Origin: Bifidobacterium breve
GTDB lineage: Bacteria > Bacteroidota > Bacteroidia > Cytophagales > UBA9547
Length of the DNA stretch: 21,487 nt
Reading direction: 5' to 3'
Assembly: GCA_943325655.2 (NCBI GenBank)
Contig: CALPQG020000007.1
Coordinates: 1-21,487, forward strand
Shown: positions 1 to 7,050 of the stretch, piece by piece
Position numbering within the stretch: position 1 is the first letter of the stretch
Layout: every line of letters starts with the position of its first letter
The notes under the pieces: model-generated
What the model saw: the letters and a program-made list of their open reading frames with translations, nothing else
Database searches by the model: none
What the model was told of the DNA's origin: nothing
Made by a program: the position numbers and the translations under genes

Positions 1-67
1 ACCAACTAGAATCCCATCCTTTGATGACACCTAATCTAAAACCAATAGGGTTTACTTTTTGTCCCAT
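1..67 (-). CDS. rpsC: 30S ribosomal protein S3 (N-terminal fragment)
   Basis: Only the first 22 codons are inside the window; the rest lies beyond the left edge. The minus-strand reading begins ATG and gives MGQKVNPIGFRLG followed by VIKGWDSSW, the invariant start of bacterial S3. S3 sits on the solvent side of the 30S head and, with S4 and S5, lines the mRNA entry channel. It starts 14 bases after the rplV stop codon, as expected in the S10 operon order rplV-rpsC. The start is secure because the GQKVNP motif directly follows the ATG. Nothing can be said about the KH and C-terminal domains, which are not visible. Confidence 0.95.
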   Translation of the reverse strand, partial: MGQKVNPIGFRLGVIKGWDSSW

Positions 68-81
68 TATATGAAATATCT

Positions 82-444
82 TTATTCTTGAGAACCAACA
101 TTAACAAGTGAGTCAACCACAAGAGTAACGTGATTTGATCTCTTTCTAACTCTATGAGCTCTACCTTGAGGAGCAGGTCTTAATCTTTTCAACATACGTC
201 CACAATCAACCGTGATTGTTTTCACATAAAGATCTGCTTCTTCAATTTTAGCGCCTTGGTTTTTATTTTCCCAATTTGCAATGGCAGATTGAAGAAGTTT
301 AGAAACTCTTTTAGCGCCTTCTTTAGGCTCAAACTTTAAAATATTTAAAGCGATATTTACCTTTTTCCCTCTGATCAAATCGACTACAAGTCTCATCTTA
401 CGAGGTGAAGTTGGTACATCTTTTAATTTAGCAATAGCTTCCAT
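82..444 (-). CDS. rplV: 50S ribosomal protein L22
   Basis: A 120-residue L22, slightly longer than the E. coli protein (110). The family signature appears as SPRKMRLVVDLIRGK near the N-terminus and RPAPQGRAHRVRKRSNHVTL near the C-terminus. The latter includes the beta-hairpin region that reaches the peptide exit tunnel and contacts 23S rRNA. In other bacteria this hairpin is where macrolide-resistance changes arise; no deletion or duplication is evident here. The gene lies 8 bases after rpsS and 14 before rpsC, in the conserved S10 operon order, and is surely cotranscribed with them. A short tail (VNVGSQE) after the conserved core explains the extra length. Confidence 0.97.
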   Translation of the reverse strand: MEAIAKLKDVPTSPRKMRLVVDLIRGKKVNIALNILKFEPKEGAKRVSKLLQSAIANWENKNQGAKIEEADLYVKTITVDCGRMLKRLRPAPQGRAHRVRKRSNHVTLVVDSLVNVGSQE

Positions 445-452
445 GTAAATAA

Positions 453-719
453 CTATTTTTTCTTAGCAGCGTGACCTCTGAAATTTCTTGTAGGAGAAAA
501 CTCTCCTAATTTATGTCCAACCATATTTTCTGTAACAAAAACAGGAATAAATTTATTTCCGTTATGAACAGCGAAGGTATGACCAACAAAATCAGGTGAA
601 ATCATGGATCTACGTGACCAAGTTTTTACAACAGATTTTTTTTCTACCTCGTTTAATGCAATCACCTTGTTTTCAAGACGATAATCAATATAAGGACCTT
701 TTTTTAAAGAACGAGCCAT
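453..719 (-). CDS. rpsS: 30S ribosomal protein S19
   Basis: An 88-residue S19 of normal length. It begins MARSLKKGPYID, the standard start, and carries the family core VKTWSRRSMISPDFVGHTFAVHNGNKFIPV and VTENMVGHKLGEFSPTR, ending in a basic FRGHAAKKK tail. S19 forms a complex with S13 in the head of the 30S subunit, near the A-site tRNA and the intersubunit bridge to the 5S/23S region. The gene is spaced 6 bases from rplB and 8 from rplV, so it is an internal cistron of the S10 operon. There is no Shine-Dalgarno motif ahead of the ATG, as is usual for Bacteroidota. No anomalies were seen. Confidence 0.97.
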   Translation of the reverse strand: MARSLKKGPYIDYRLENKVIALNEVEKKSVVKTWSRRSMISPDFVGHTFAVHNGNKFIPVFVTENMVGHKLGEFSPTRNFRGHAAKKK

Positions 720-725
720 GTTATA

Positions 726-1547
726 CTATTTCTTTTTACCAATGATTAATTTATCAGAATATTTTCTATTCGCTCTAGTTTTTAGACCTCTAGAATATAC
801 CCCATTTCTTGAGCGTGGTTGACCTCCAGAAGAACGACCTTCACCACCACCCATAGGGTGATCGACAGGGTTCATTACAACACCCCTTACTCTTGGTCTA
901 ACGCCCATCCATCTGTTTCTACCAGCTTTACCCATAACAGTATTCATATGGTCAGCATTTGAAACAGTTCCGATAGTTGCAGTACAAGTAAGTAAAACAA
1001 GTCTCATTTCACTTGAAGGTAATTTGATAGTAGCATACTTTGAATCTCTTGCTAATAACTGTGCATAAGTACCAGCACTTCTGGCCATTGATGCACCTTT
1101 ACCAGGTTTCAATTCGATGTTATGAATCAGTGTACCCAAAGGAATATCAGAAAGATACATTGTGTTTCCAACTTCAGGAGCAATACCTTTACCAGATTGA
1201 ACAGTAGTACCAACTTTTAAACCTTTGGGAGCAATGATATATCTTTTTTCACCATCAATATAATTCAACAAAGCAATTCTTGCTGTTCTATTAGGATCAT
1301 ACTCAATAGTTTTCACTACAGCAGGAACATTGTATTTGTCTCTTTTGAAATCAATTAATCTCAATTGACGTTTATGTCCACCACCAATGTAGCGCATTGA
1401 TCTTCTACCATCACTATTCCTACCACCTGAATGGTGATTAGATACAAGTAGAGATTTTTCAGGAGTAGATGTCGTGATATCGTCAAATACTGGAGCTAAC
1501 CTAAATCTTTGTCCTGGTGTTATAGGTCTTAATTTTTTAATTGCCAT
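726..1547 (-). CDS. rplB: 50S ribosomal protein L2
   Basis: A 273-residue L2 of the usual length. L2 is a primary 23S rRNA binder close to the peptidyl-transferase centre and is needed for subunit association and tRNA binding. The N-terminal OB-like part (RPITPGQRF, then HKRQLRLIDFKR) and the SH3-like RNA-binding domain are intact. The conserved loop PVDHPMGGGEGR is present, with the invariant histidine at about residue 230 and the glycine-rich turn beside it. The C-terminus ends in a basic SDKLIIGKKK tail. It sits between rplW (14-base gap) and rpsS (6-base gap), matching the canonical S10 operon order. The ATG is followed by AIKKLRPITPGQR, the normal family start. Confidence 0.98.
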   Translation of the reverse strand: MAIKKLRPITPGQRFRLAPVFDDITTSTPEKSLLVSNHHSGGRNSDGRRSMRYIGGGHKRQLRLIDFKRDKYNVPAVVKTIEYDPNRTARIALLNYIDGEKRYIIAPKGLKVGTTVQSGKGIAPEVGNTMYLSDIPLGTLIHNIELKPGKGASMARSAGTYAQLLARDSKYATIKLPSSEMRLVLLTCTATIGTVSNADHMNTVMGKAGRNRWMGVRPRVRGVVMNPVDHPMGGGEGRSSGGQPRSRNGVYSRGLKTRANRKYSDKLIIGKKK

Positions 1548-1561
1548 AGTCTTGTAACAGA

Positions 1562-1849
1562 TTAAATACCGTTATAAAAATCAATTACTTCACCTTCAGC
1601 TAATGAAATCAAGGCTTTTTTGTAAGGAGAAGTACTTCCTACTACAAACTTTCCGGCTGATTGTCTTGACTTAGGTTTACCAGGAATAATCATTGTTCTT
1701 ACGTTTGTAACATTTACTCCGTAAGCTTTTTCCACAGCTTTTTTAATTTCAACTTTATTTGATTTTTTATTCACAATAAAGCCGAAAACCCCTTTGTCAT
1801 TTAACGCAGTTACTTTTTCAGTAACTAATGGCTTAATAAGGATACTCAT
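1562..1849 (-). CDS. rplW: 50S ribosomal protein L23
   Basis: A 95-residue L23, close to the E. coli length (100). It opens MSILIKPLVTEKVTAL, the family signature, and continues with GFIVNKKSNKVEIKKAVEKAYGVNVTNVRT, the conserved rRNA-binding alpha/beta core, then a basic loop with KPKSRQ. L23 lies at the exit of the polypeptide tunnel and is the docking site for trigger factor and SRP. It follows rplD after only 2 bases, so translation of the two is probably coupled, and it precedes rplB by 14 bases. The length and both ends fit the family, and nothing unusual was seen. Confidence 0.96.
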   Translation of the reverse strand: MSILIKPLVTEKVTALNDKGVFGFIVNKKSNKVEIKKAVEKAYGVNVTNVRTMIIPGKPKSRQSAGKFVVGSTSPYKKALISLAEGEVIDFYNGI

Positions 1850-1851
1850 AA

Positions 1852-2478
1852 TTAATTAAGGATTTCTTCGATTTTAGAAAGTGCTGAAACAGATATTACT
1901 AACTCTTCAGCGTTAAGCACATCATATGTATTGATATCAGCAACAGCTATCACCTTAGTTTTAGGTAAATTTCTGCTAGACAAGTATACATTTTCAGTTT
2001 CATCAAGCAATACCACTAATGTCTTTTTGTTTGTTAGGGATAAATCCGCTAAAAACTTAATGTAAGACTTAGTTTTAGGTGCAGCAAAACTAAAGTCTTC
2101 AAGAACAGTAATGTTTCTATCCAAAGCTTTATATGCTAAAGCACTTCTACGTGCTAATTGCTTAACTTTTTTATTCAATTTGAAACCGTAATCTCTTGGT
2201 CTAGGACCGAAGATTCTACCACCACCTACAATTGTAGGAGAGGTAATAGCACCAGCTCTAGCGCCACCAGTTCCTTTTTGTTTCTTTATTTTTCTAGTAG
2301 ATCCGGCTACTTCATTTCTCTCTTTCGATTTATGAGTACCTTGTCTTTGATTTGCCAGATATTGTTTAACATCTAAATAAATCGAATGATCATTAGGTAC
2401 TACACCAAAGATTTCTTCAGCCAAAGTTACTTTTTTTCCGGTATCTTTACCTTCAATACTTAAGATTGAGTATTCCAT
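1852..2478 (-). CDS. rplD: 50S ribosomal protein L4
   Basis: A 208-residue L4, near the usual 200 to 210. The conserved extended loop is recognisable as KSKERNEVAGSTRKIKKQKGTGGARAG and the following GGGRIFGPRPRDY segment; this loop reaches into the exit tunnel opposite L22. The C-terminal globular half ends KTKVIAVADINTYDVLNAEELVIS, also typical. In E. coli L4 represses its own S10 operon through the rpsJ leader and by terminating transcription. No such leader precedes rpsJ here, because rpsJ belongs to the rpsL transcript. The gene follows rplC by 2 bases and precedes rplW by 2, so all three are tightly coupled. Confidence 0.97.
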   Translation of the reverse strand: MEYSILSIEGKDTGKKVTLAEEIFGVVPNDHSIYLDVKQYLANQRQGTHKSKERNEVAGSTRKIKKQKGTGGARAGAITSPTIVGGGRIFGPRPRDYGFKLNKKVKQLARRSALAYKALDRNITVLEDFSFAAPKTKSYIKFLADLSLTNKKTLVVLLDETENVYLSSRNLPKTKVIAVADINTYDVLNAEELVISVSALSKIEEILN

Positions 2479-2480
2479 TT

Positions 2481-3104
2481 CTATTTCTGCAAAATAATGT
2501 ATGAATTATTAGCTCCTGGAACAGATCCGCTAACTAATAGTAAATTTTTATCAGGATAAATGTTAAGAACTCTTAAGTTATTAACTTTAACTCTTTGATT
2601 TCCAGTTCTTCCGCCCATTTTCATTCCTTTAAATACTCTTGCAGGAAATGAACATGCACCAATAGAACCTGGGTGACGACCTCTGTTATGCTGCCCGTGT
2701 GTTTGACCACCAACCCCAGCAAAACCGTGTCTTTTCACAACACCTTGGAAACCTTTACCTTTGGATGTACCAACAGCGTCAATAAAGTCGCCAATTTCAA
2801 ATACATCAGAACCAACTAACGTTTCCCCTAGACTTAATTCTTTTTCAAAAGTTTTAAACTCAACAAGCTTATGTTTTGCAACTGTACCAGCTTTCTTGAA
2901 ATGTCCAAGAAGAGGCTTTGTAACATTTTTTTCTTTTGCATTACCATAACCCAACTGAACAGCAGTGTATCCGTCTTTTTCAAGAGTCTTTACCTGCGTT
3001 ACTACACAAGGACCAACTTCTAACAGTGTACATGCAACGCTTTTGCCGTCTACATCACTGTATATACTTGTCATTCCTATTTTCTTGCCTATTAAACCAG
3101 ACAT
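2481..3104 (-). CDS. rplC: 50S ribosomal protein L3
   Basis: A 207-residue L3. The reading frame stays open for 25 more codons upstream (to 3179), but the start is placed at the ATG at 3104. There the family's usual beginning (MSGLIGKKIGMTSIY) appears, and the extra upstream residues resemble nothing in L3. A promoter -7 box at 3167-3174 also lies inside the would-be extension. The core motif GGQTHGQHNRGRHPGSIGAC is L3's long loop that approaches the peptidyl-transferase centre, and PARVFKGMKMGGRTGNQRV follows it. L3 is an early assembly protein that nucleates 23S rRNA folding. It is the first gene of the downstream S10 transcript, separated from rpsJ by 180 bases that hold a terminator and a promoter. 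Confidence 0.96.
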   Translation of the reverse strand: MSGLIGKKIGMTSIYSDVDGKSVACTLLEVGPCVVTQVKTLEKDGYTAVQLGYGNAKEKNVTKPLLGHFKKAGTVAKHKLVEFKTFEKELSLGETLVGSDVFEIGDFIDAVGTSKGKGFQGVVKRHGFAGVGGQTHGQHNRGRHPGSIGACSFPARVFKGMKMGGRTGNQRVKVNNLRVLNIYPDKNLLLVSGSVPGANNSYIILQK

Positions 3105-3160
3105 CTCAGTATAAATTATTGTCGTTAAAATTCTTTTATTACTCTCCGTTAAGCAATAAA

Positions 3161-3197
3161 GGACTGCAAAGGTAGGCAAAATATTATCATTACCTAA
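3161..3197 (-). promoter_or_regulatory. Promoter for the rplC-rplD-rplW-rplB-rpsS-rplV-rpsC operon
   Basis: On the minus strand TACCTTTG (3167-3174) matches the Bacteroidota -7 consensus TAnnTTTG. A weak -33 element (TTA at 3195-3197, against TTG) sits 20 bases upstream. CAGTCC follows the -7 box at once (3161-3166), as it does at two other promoters in this window. Transcription would start near 3158-3162, leaving a leader of roughly 55 bases before the rplC ATG. It lies just downstream of the rpsJ terminator, so it re-initiates transcription of the S10 genes. Confidence 0.75.
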
Positions 3198-3223
3198 ACT
3201 TTTTTTGCATTTTTATCACAAAA

Positions 3224-3261
3224 GGAGAAATAAAAGGCCAATATTGACTATTGGCCTTTTA
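3224..3261 (-). terminator. Intrinsic terminator after rpsJ
   Basis: A perfect 13-bp inverted repeat (3231-3243 and 3249-3261) encloses a 5-base loop. It is built around a GGCC core with flanking A and T runs, so the minus-strand transcript ends in CCUUUUA followed by UUUCUCCUUUU. It lies 23 bases beyond the rpsJ stop codon. The symmetry of the A and T tracts means it could act in both directions, though no converging gene is present. Confidence 0.85.
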
Positions 3262-3284
3262 TTATTTTCTTATAGCTGTAGTAG

Positions 3285-3590
3285 TTAGACCTTTATCTCC
3301 ACTTCAACTCCACTAGGAAGCTCAAGTTTCATCAAAGCATCTACTGTTTTAGCGCTAGTAGAATAAATATCAACCAATCTTTTGTAAGTACACAGTTGAA
3401 ATTGTTCTCTAGATTTTTTATTCACGTGAGGAGATCTAAGTACGGTAAATATCTCTTTGTCAGTTGGCAAAGGAATAGGACCGTTAACAATAGCACCTGT
3501 AGCTTTTACTGCTTTTACGATTTTTTCTGATGATTTATCAACTAAATTATGATCGTAAGATTTTAATTTGATTCTTATTTTCTGATTCAT
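3285..3590 (-). CDS. rpsJ: 30S ribosomal protein S10 (NusE)
   Basis: A 101-residue S10 of normal length, beginning MNQKIRIKLKSYDHNLVDKS and carrying the conserved GPIPLPTDKEIFTVLRSPHVNKKSREQF region. This includes the long loop that inserts into the 30S head and the surface that, in E. coli, binds NusB and NusG in transcription antitermination and transcription-translation coupling. It is the last gene of the rpsL-rpsG-fusA-rpsJ transcript, 8 bases after fusA, and is followed by a strong terminator. It is therefore uncoupled from rplC, unlike E. coli, where rpsJ leads the S10 operon. Confidence 0.97.
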   Translation of the reverse strand: MNQKIRIKLKSYDHNLVDKSSEKIVKAVKATGAIVNGPIPLPTDKEIFTVLRSPHVNKKSREQFQLCTYKRLVDIYSTSAKTVDALMKLELPSGVEVEIKV

Positions 3591-3598
3591 ATCTGTGA

Positions 3599-5731
3599 TT
3601 ATGCTTTAACTGAACCTTTAACTTTTGAAATTATTGCTTCAGCCATGTTATTAGGAATAGCTTCATAGTGAGAGAACGTTAAAGAGGCAGATGCTCTACC
3701 AGAACTGATAGTTCTTAAATCTGTAACGTAACCAAATAACTCTGAAAGAGGTACATCAGCTTTGATGATTTGCGCACCAGCTTTAGTGTCCATACCTTTC
3801 ATCAAACCTCTTCTTCTATTTAAGTCACCTGTAACAGGCCCTGTAAACTCTTCTGGAGAGACTACCTCTACAGACATGATTGGTTCTAATAGTTGTGGTC
3901 CAGCTAATCTACCAGCTTCTCTGAAACCCATTCTAGCAGCTAATTCAAAAGATAGTGCATCTGAATCGACATCATGGAATGAACCATGGAATATACGAAC
4001 TCTCATACTATCAATTGGGAAACCAGCTAAAACGCCGTTTTTCATTGCTTCTTCAAATCCTTTTTGGATCGGTTGGATAAATTCTCTTGGAATAACACCA
4101 CCAACAATACCATTAACGAATTCTAAGCCATCTTTTTCATCTTCTCTTGGTCCGATTTCAAAGACAATATCAGCAAACTTACCACGACCACCAGATTGTT
4201 TTTTGTAAACTTCTCTGTGTTCAATCGTTTTAGTTAATTTTTCACGATAAGCAACTTGTGGAGCTCCTTGATTAATTTCAACGTTGAATTCTCTTCTTAA
4301 ACGGTCGATAATAATCTCTAAGTGAAGTTCTCCCATACCTCTTAAGATTGTTTGACCAGTTTCCTGATCAGTATTAACTCTTAAAGTAGGATCTTCTTCA
4401 ATAAGTTTGGCAATTGCATTACCGAACTTATCCATATCTGCTTGTTTTTTAGGCTCAACCGCATAACCGATAACCGGTTCTGGGAAAGACATAGACTCTA
4501 ATACGATTGGGAATTTTTCATCCACCAAAGTATCTCCAGTTTTAATGTCTTTGAAACCTACTGCTGCACAAATATCACCACACTCTACCCTTTCAATAGG
4601 GTTTTGTTTGTTGGCATGCATTTGCATCAAACGAGAGATTCTTTCTTTCTTTTGGGTTCTCATATTGTAAATATAAGATCCTCCTTCAAGTACTCCAGAA
4701 TAAACCCTCATGAAACAAAGACGACCAACAAATGGATCAGTTGCAATCTTAAATGCTAAAGCTGCAAAAGGTGCATCGACTTGTGGTTTTCTTTCTTCTT
4801 CTAAACCAGTATCAGGGTTGGTACCCATGATGGCTGGCATATCTAAAGGAGAAGGCAAGAATGCGATAACCGCATCAAGCATAGCTTGTACACCTTTGTT
4901 TTTGAAAGCAGAACCACAAAGTAAAGGTGTAATAGTCATATCAATAGTAGCTTTTCTGATAGCCGCCATCAATTCTTCTCTTGTAATAGAATTAGGATCT
5001 TCGAAGAATTTCTCAAGTAATGCGTCATCATATTCAGCAACACTTTCCACTAGGAATGCTCTCCATTCGGCTACTGTTTCTACTAAATCAGCAGGAATAT
5101 CAATAACTTTATAAGTTTTTCCTTTATCATCTTCGTTCCAAACAATTGCTTGATTTGTTAACAAATCAACCACTCCTTTGAAAGTTTCTTCAGCTCCAAT
5201 TGGAATTTGCAATGGTACTGGTTTCGCATAAAGCTTTTCTTTAATTTCTTTCACAACATTAAAGAAATCAGCTCCAGCCCTGTCCATTTTATTAACAAAA
5301 CCAATTCTTGGAACATTGTATTTATTTGCTTGTCTCCAAACTGTTTCAGATTGTGGTTCAACACCAGAAACTGCACAGAATAAAGCTACAGCACCATCAA
5401 GAACACGTAAAGAACGTTCCACTTCCACTGTAAAGTCAACGTGACCTGGGGTATCAATGATGTTAATTTCGTAAGTCTGAGTTTCTCCTGGAATTGGATC
5501 ACCTTGTGTAGTAGGATAATTCCATTGCGTATGGGTGGCAGCAGAAGTGATTGTTATCCCTCTTTCTTGCTCTTGTACCATCCAGTCCATTGTAGCAGCA
5601 CCTTCATGTACTTCACCAATTTTATGAGTTCTACCAGTATAATACAAAACCCTTTCAGTGGTGGTAGTTTTACCAGCATCGATATGGGCCATGATACCGA
5701 TATTTCTCAATATTCTTAAATCATTAGCCAT
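3599..5731 (-). CDS. fusA: Elongation factor G
   Basis: A 710-residue EF-G, the GTPase that drives translocation of tRNA and mRNA and, with RRF, ribosome recycling. The G domain shows AHIDAGKTTTTE (P-loop, residues 15-26), ERGITI (switch I, 57-62), DTPGHVDF (94-101), NKMDR (148-152) and CGSAFKNKG. Domain II (VGRLCFMRVYSG), domain III (RGMGELHLEI), domain IV (QSGGRGKFADI; the tip loop GSFHDVDSD) and domain V (GYVTDLRTISSGRASAS) follow in order. A short insert around YPTTQGDPIPGETQTYEI in the G domain gives a slight length increase over E. coli (704). It sits 3 bases after rpsG and 8 before rpsJ. The full domain set and the ribosomal context favour the housekeeping copy over the paralogue EF-G2. 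Confidence 0.97.
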   Translation of the reverse strand: MANDLRILRNIGIMAHIDAGKTTTTERVLYYTGRTHKIGEVHEGAATMDWMVQEQERGITITSAATHTQWNYPTTQGDPIPGETQTYEINIIDTPGHVDFTVEVERSLRVLDGAVALFCAVSGVEPQSETVWRQANKYNVPRIGFVNKMDRAGADFFNVVKEIKEKLYAKPVPLQIPIGAEETFKGVVDLLTNQAIVWNEDDKGKTYKVIDIPADLVETVAEWRAFLVESVAEYDDALLEKFFEDPNSITREELMAAIRKATIDMTITPLLCGSAFKNKGVQAMLDAVIAFLPSPLDMPAIMGTNPDTGLEEERKPQVDAPFAALAFKIATDPFVGRLCFMRVYSGVLEGGSYIYNMRTQKKERISRLMQMHANKQNPIERVECGDICAAVGFKDIKTGDTLVDEKFPIVLESMSFPEPVIGYAVEPKKQADMDKFGNAIAKLIEEDPTLRVNTDQETGQTILRGMGELHLEIIIDRLRREFNVEINQGAPQVAYREKLTKTIEHREVYKKQSGGRGKFADIVFEIGPREDEKDGLEFVNGIVGGVIPREFIQPIQKGFEEAMKNGVLAGFPIDSMRVRIFHGSFHDVDSDALSFELAARMGFREAGRLAGPQLLEPIMSVEVVSPEEFTGPVTGDLNRRRGLMKGMDTKAGAQIIKADVPLSELFGYVTDLRTISSGRASASLTFSHYEAIPNNMAEAIISKVKGSVKA

Positions 5732-5734
5732 TTT

Positions 5735-6202
5735 CTAGAATTTAAAGTGGGAGAATGCTTTGTTAGCTTCTGCCATTCTGTGAGTGTCATCTTTTTTCTT
5801 CACTGCTGCACCTTCACCTTTAGAGGCTGCAAGAATTTCAGCGGCTAATTTATCAACCATTGTTTTCTCACCTCTTCTACGAGCGTAGGTAATCAACCAT
5901 TTGATACCAAGCGACATTTTTCTCTCAGCTCTAACTTCAGTAGGCACTTGAAAATTTGCTCCACCAACTCTACGGCTTTTCACCTCTACTGCTGGCATTA
6001 CATTGTTAAGACCTCTTCTCCAAACTTCGAGACCACTCTCGCCAGTTTTTTTCTCCAAAAGATCGCAGGCATTATAGAATATATTGTATGCCAAGCTCTT
6101 CTTACCTTCGTACATTAGGTAGTTTACAAATTTTGTAACTAATGTATCCTTAAATTTAGGATCTGGTAATACGTATCTTTTTTTAGGTTTTGCTTTTCTC
6201 AT
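5735..6202 (-). CDS. rpsG: 30S ribosomal protein S7
   Basis: A 155-residue S7, a normal length. The family signature is clear: DPKFKDTLVTKFVNYLMYEGKKSLA, then NVMPAVEVKSRRVGGANFQVPTEV, which forms the beta-hairpin contacting the E-site tRNA and 16S rRNA, then RRGEKTMVDKLAAEI and HRMAEANKAFSHFKF. S7 nucleates assembly of the 3' domain of 16S rRNA and in E. coli represses the str operon by binding between rpsL and rpsG. Here that gap is only 15 bases (about 96 in E. coli), so the E. coli-type S7 target is absent. The start MRKAKPKKRYVLPDP is typical of Bacteroidota S7. Confidence 0.97.
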   Translation of the reverse strand: MRKAKPKKRYVLPDPKFKDTLVTKFVNYLMYEGKKSLAYNIFYNACDLLEKKTGESGLEVWRRGLNNVMPAVEVKSRRVGGANFQVPTEVRAERKMSLGIKWLITYARRRGEKTMVDKLAAEILAASKGEGAAVKKKDDTHRMAEANKAFSHFKF

Positions 6203-6217
6203 TATCTGTTTTACTTA

Positions 6218-6625
6218 TTATTTTTTCTTCTTAGTAGCAACCGGAGCCTGACCTGGTTTTGGTCTCTTAGCACCATATTTTGATCTTGATTGAAGACGTC
6301 CAGAAACACCAGCAGTATCAAGTGCACCCCTAACGATGTGGTACCTAACACCTGGTAAATCTTTTACTCTTCCACCTCTAATCAAAACGATTGAGTGTTC
6401 TTGTAAGTTATGACCTTCACCTGGGATGTAGGCATTAACTTCTTTTTGATTCGTAAGACGAACCCTAGCAACTTTACGCATTGCAGAGTTAGGCTTTTTC
6501 GGAGTAGTTGTATATACTCTCGTACATACTCCTCGTCTTTGTGGACAAGAATCTAAAGCTGGTGATTTTGATTTCGTAGTCAGCTTAGTTCTACCCTTTC
6601 TTACTAATTGATTGATAGTAGGCAT
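6218..6625 (-). CDS. rpsL: 30S ribosomal protein S12
   Basis: A 135-residue S12 beginning MPTINQLVRKGRTKL. It lies at the decoding centre and helps monitor codon-anticodon pairing. The conserved TTTPKKPNSAMRK segment (residues 39-51) and GGRVKDLPGVRYHIVRG (84-100) are present. The lysines that commonly mutate to streptomycin resistance, K44 and K88 here, are both wild type, and the aspartate at 89 is the residue methylthiolated by RimO in E. coli. The protein is about 11 residues longer than the E. coli one because of a basic tail (PGQAPVATKKKK). It is the first gene of its transcript, about 43 bases after a promoter, and starts the str-type cluster rpsL-rpsG-fusA, which here lacks tuf. Confidence 0.98.
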   Translation of the reverse strand: MPTINQLVRKGRTKLTTKSKSPALDSCPQRRGVCTRVYTTTPKKPNSAMRKVARVRLTNQKEVNAYIPGEGHNLQEHSIVLIRGGRVKDLPGVRYHIVRGALDTAGVSGRLQSRSKYGAKRPKPGQAPVATKKKK

Positions 6626-6667
6626 TTATATAAAATATTTAACAAATTACTTTTCTTTTCCCAAAAA

Positions 6668-6704
6668 GGACTGCAAAAATAGGAAAATGGTTTTAAGCAT
6701 ACAA
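6668..6704 (-). promoter_or_regulatory. Promoter for rpsL-rpsG-fusA-rpsJ
   Basis: Read on the minus strand, TATTTTTG (6674-6681) fits the TAnnTTTG -7 element, and TTG (6702-6704) lies 20 bases upstream as the -33 element. The -7 box is followed by CAGTCC (6668-6673), identical to the rplC and tRNA-Trp promoters. It lies in the 98-base gap between the DUF3467 gene and rpsL. No terminator is visible in this gap, so read-through from rpoC may add to transcription of rpsL. Confidence 0.85.
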
Positions 6705-6723
6705 GTATTTAAGGATAAATAAT

Positions 6724-7035
6724 TTACGCTTCCCCCATTGTCCCTCCAAAATTCATCAGAATTTTTTGCGGCGCCTGTTCGTTTTTGATACTTCCGAAGT
6801 TTTCTTCATACTTCTGAATATTCTCATTGAGTGCAGATAACAAACGTTTTGCATGTTCAGGAGTCAGAATGATTCTAGACTTTACCTTTGCTTTTGGTAC
6901 GCCTGGAATCATTCTGATAAAATCTATTACAAATTCATTATGAGAGTGTCCGATCATTGCTAAATTGACATAATGTCCCTCAGCCACATCTTCTCCTAAT
7001 TCAATATTAATTTGTTCTTGTTCTTCCTGAGCCAT
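6724..7035 (-). CDS. DUF3467 family protein
   Basis: A 103-residue protein recognised by sequence as a DUF3467 member; its function is unknown to me. It opens with an acidic, Gln/Glu-rich segment (MAQEEQEQINIELGEDVAEG). This is followed by a compact core YVNLAMIGHSHNEFVIDF, then IRMIPGVPKAKVKSRIILTPEHAKRLLSAL, and an amphipathic helix-like stretch to about residue 82. The tail NFGGTMGEA is flexible. There is no signal peptide or membrane segment, so it is probably cytoplasmic. It starts 15 bases after the rpoC stop codon and so is most likely on the rpoBC mRNA. DUF3467 genes are known in Bacteroidota at this position between rpoC and rpsL. The context suggests a link to transcription or translation, but nothing in the sequence shows an activity. 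Confidence 0.85.
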   Translation of the reverse strand: MAQEEQEQINIELGEDVAEGHYVNLAMIGHSHNEFVIDFIRMIPGVPKAKVKSRIILTPEHAKRLLSALNENIQKYEENFGSIKNEQAPQKILMNFGGTMGEA

Positions 7036-7050
7036 TACTTTATTCTATTA

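Noticed and set aside
3762..4208. Plus-strand open frame of 148 codons inside fusA
   Set aside because: It is antisense to the conserved EF-G domains IV-V, has no recognisable protein motif and no promoter. It is a shadow of codon bias. The same applies to plus-strand frames at 4710-5114, 13461-13829 and 18850-19203.
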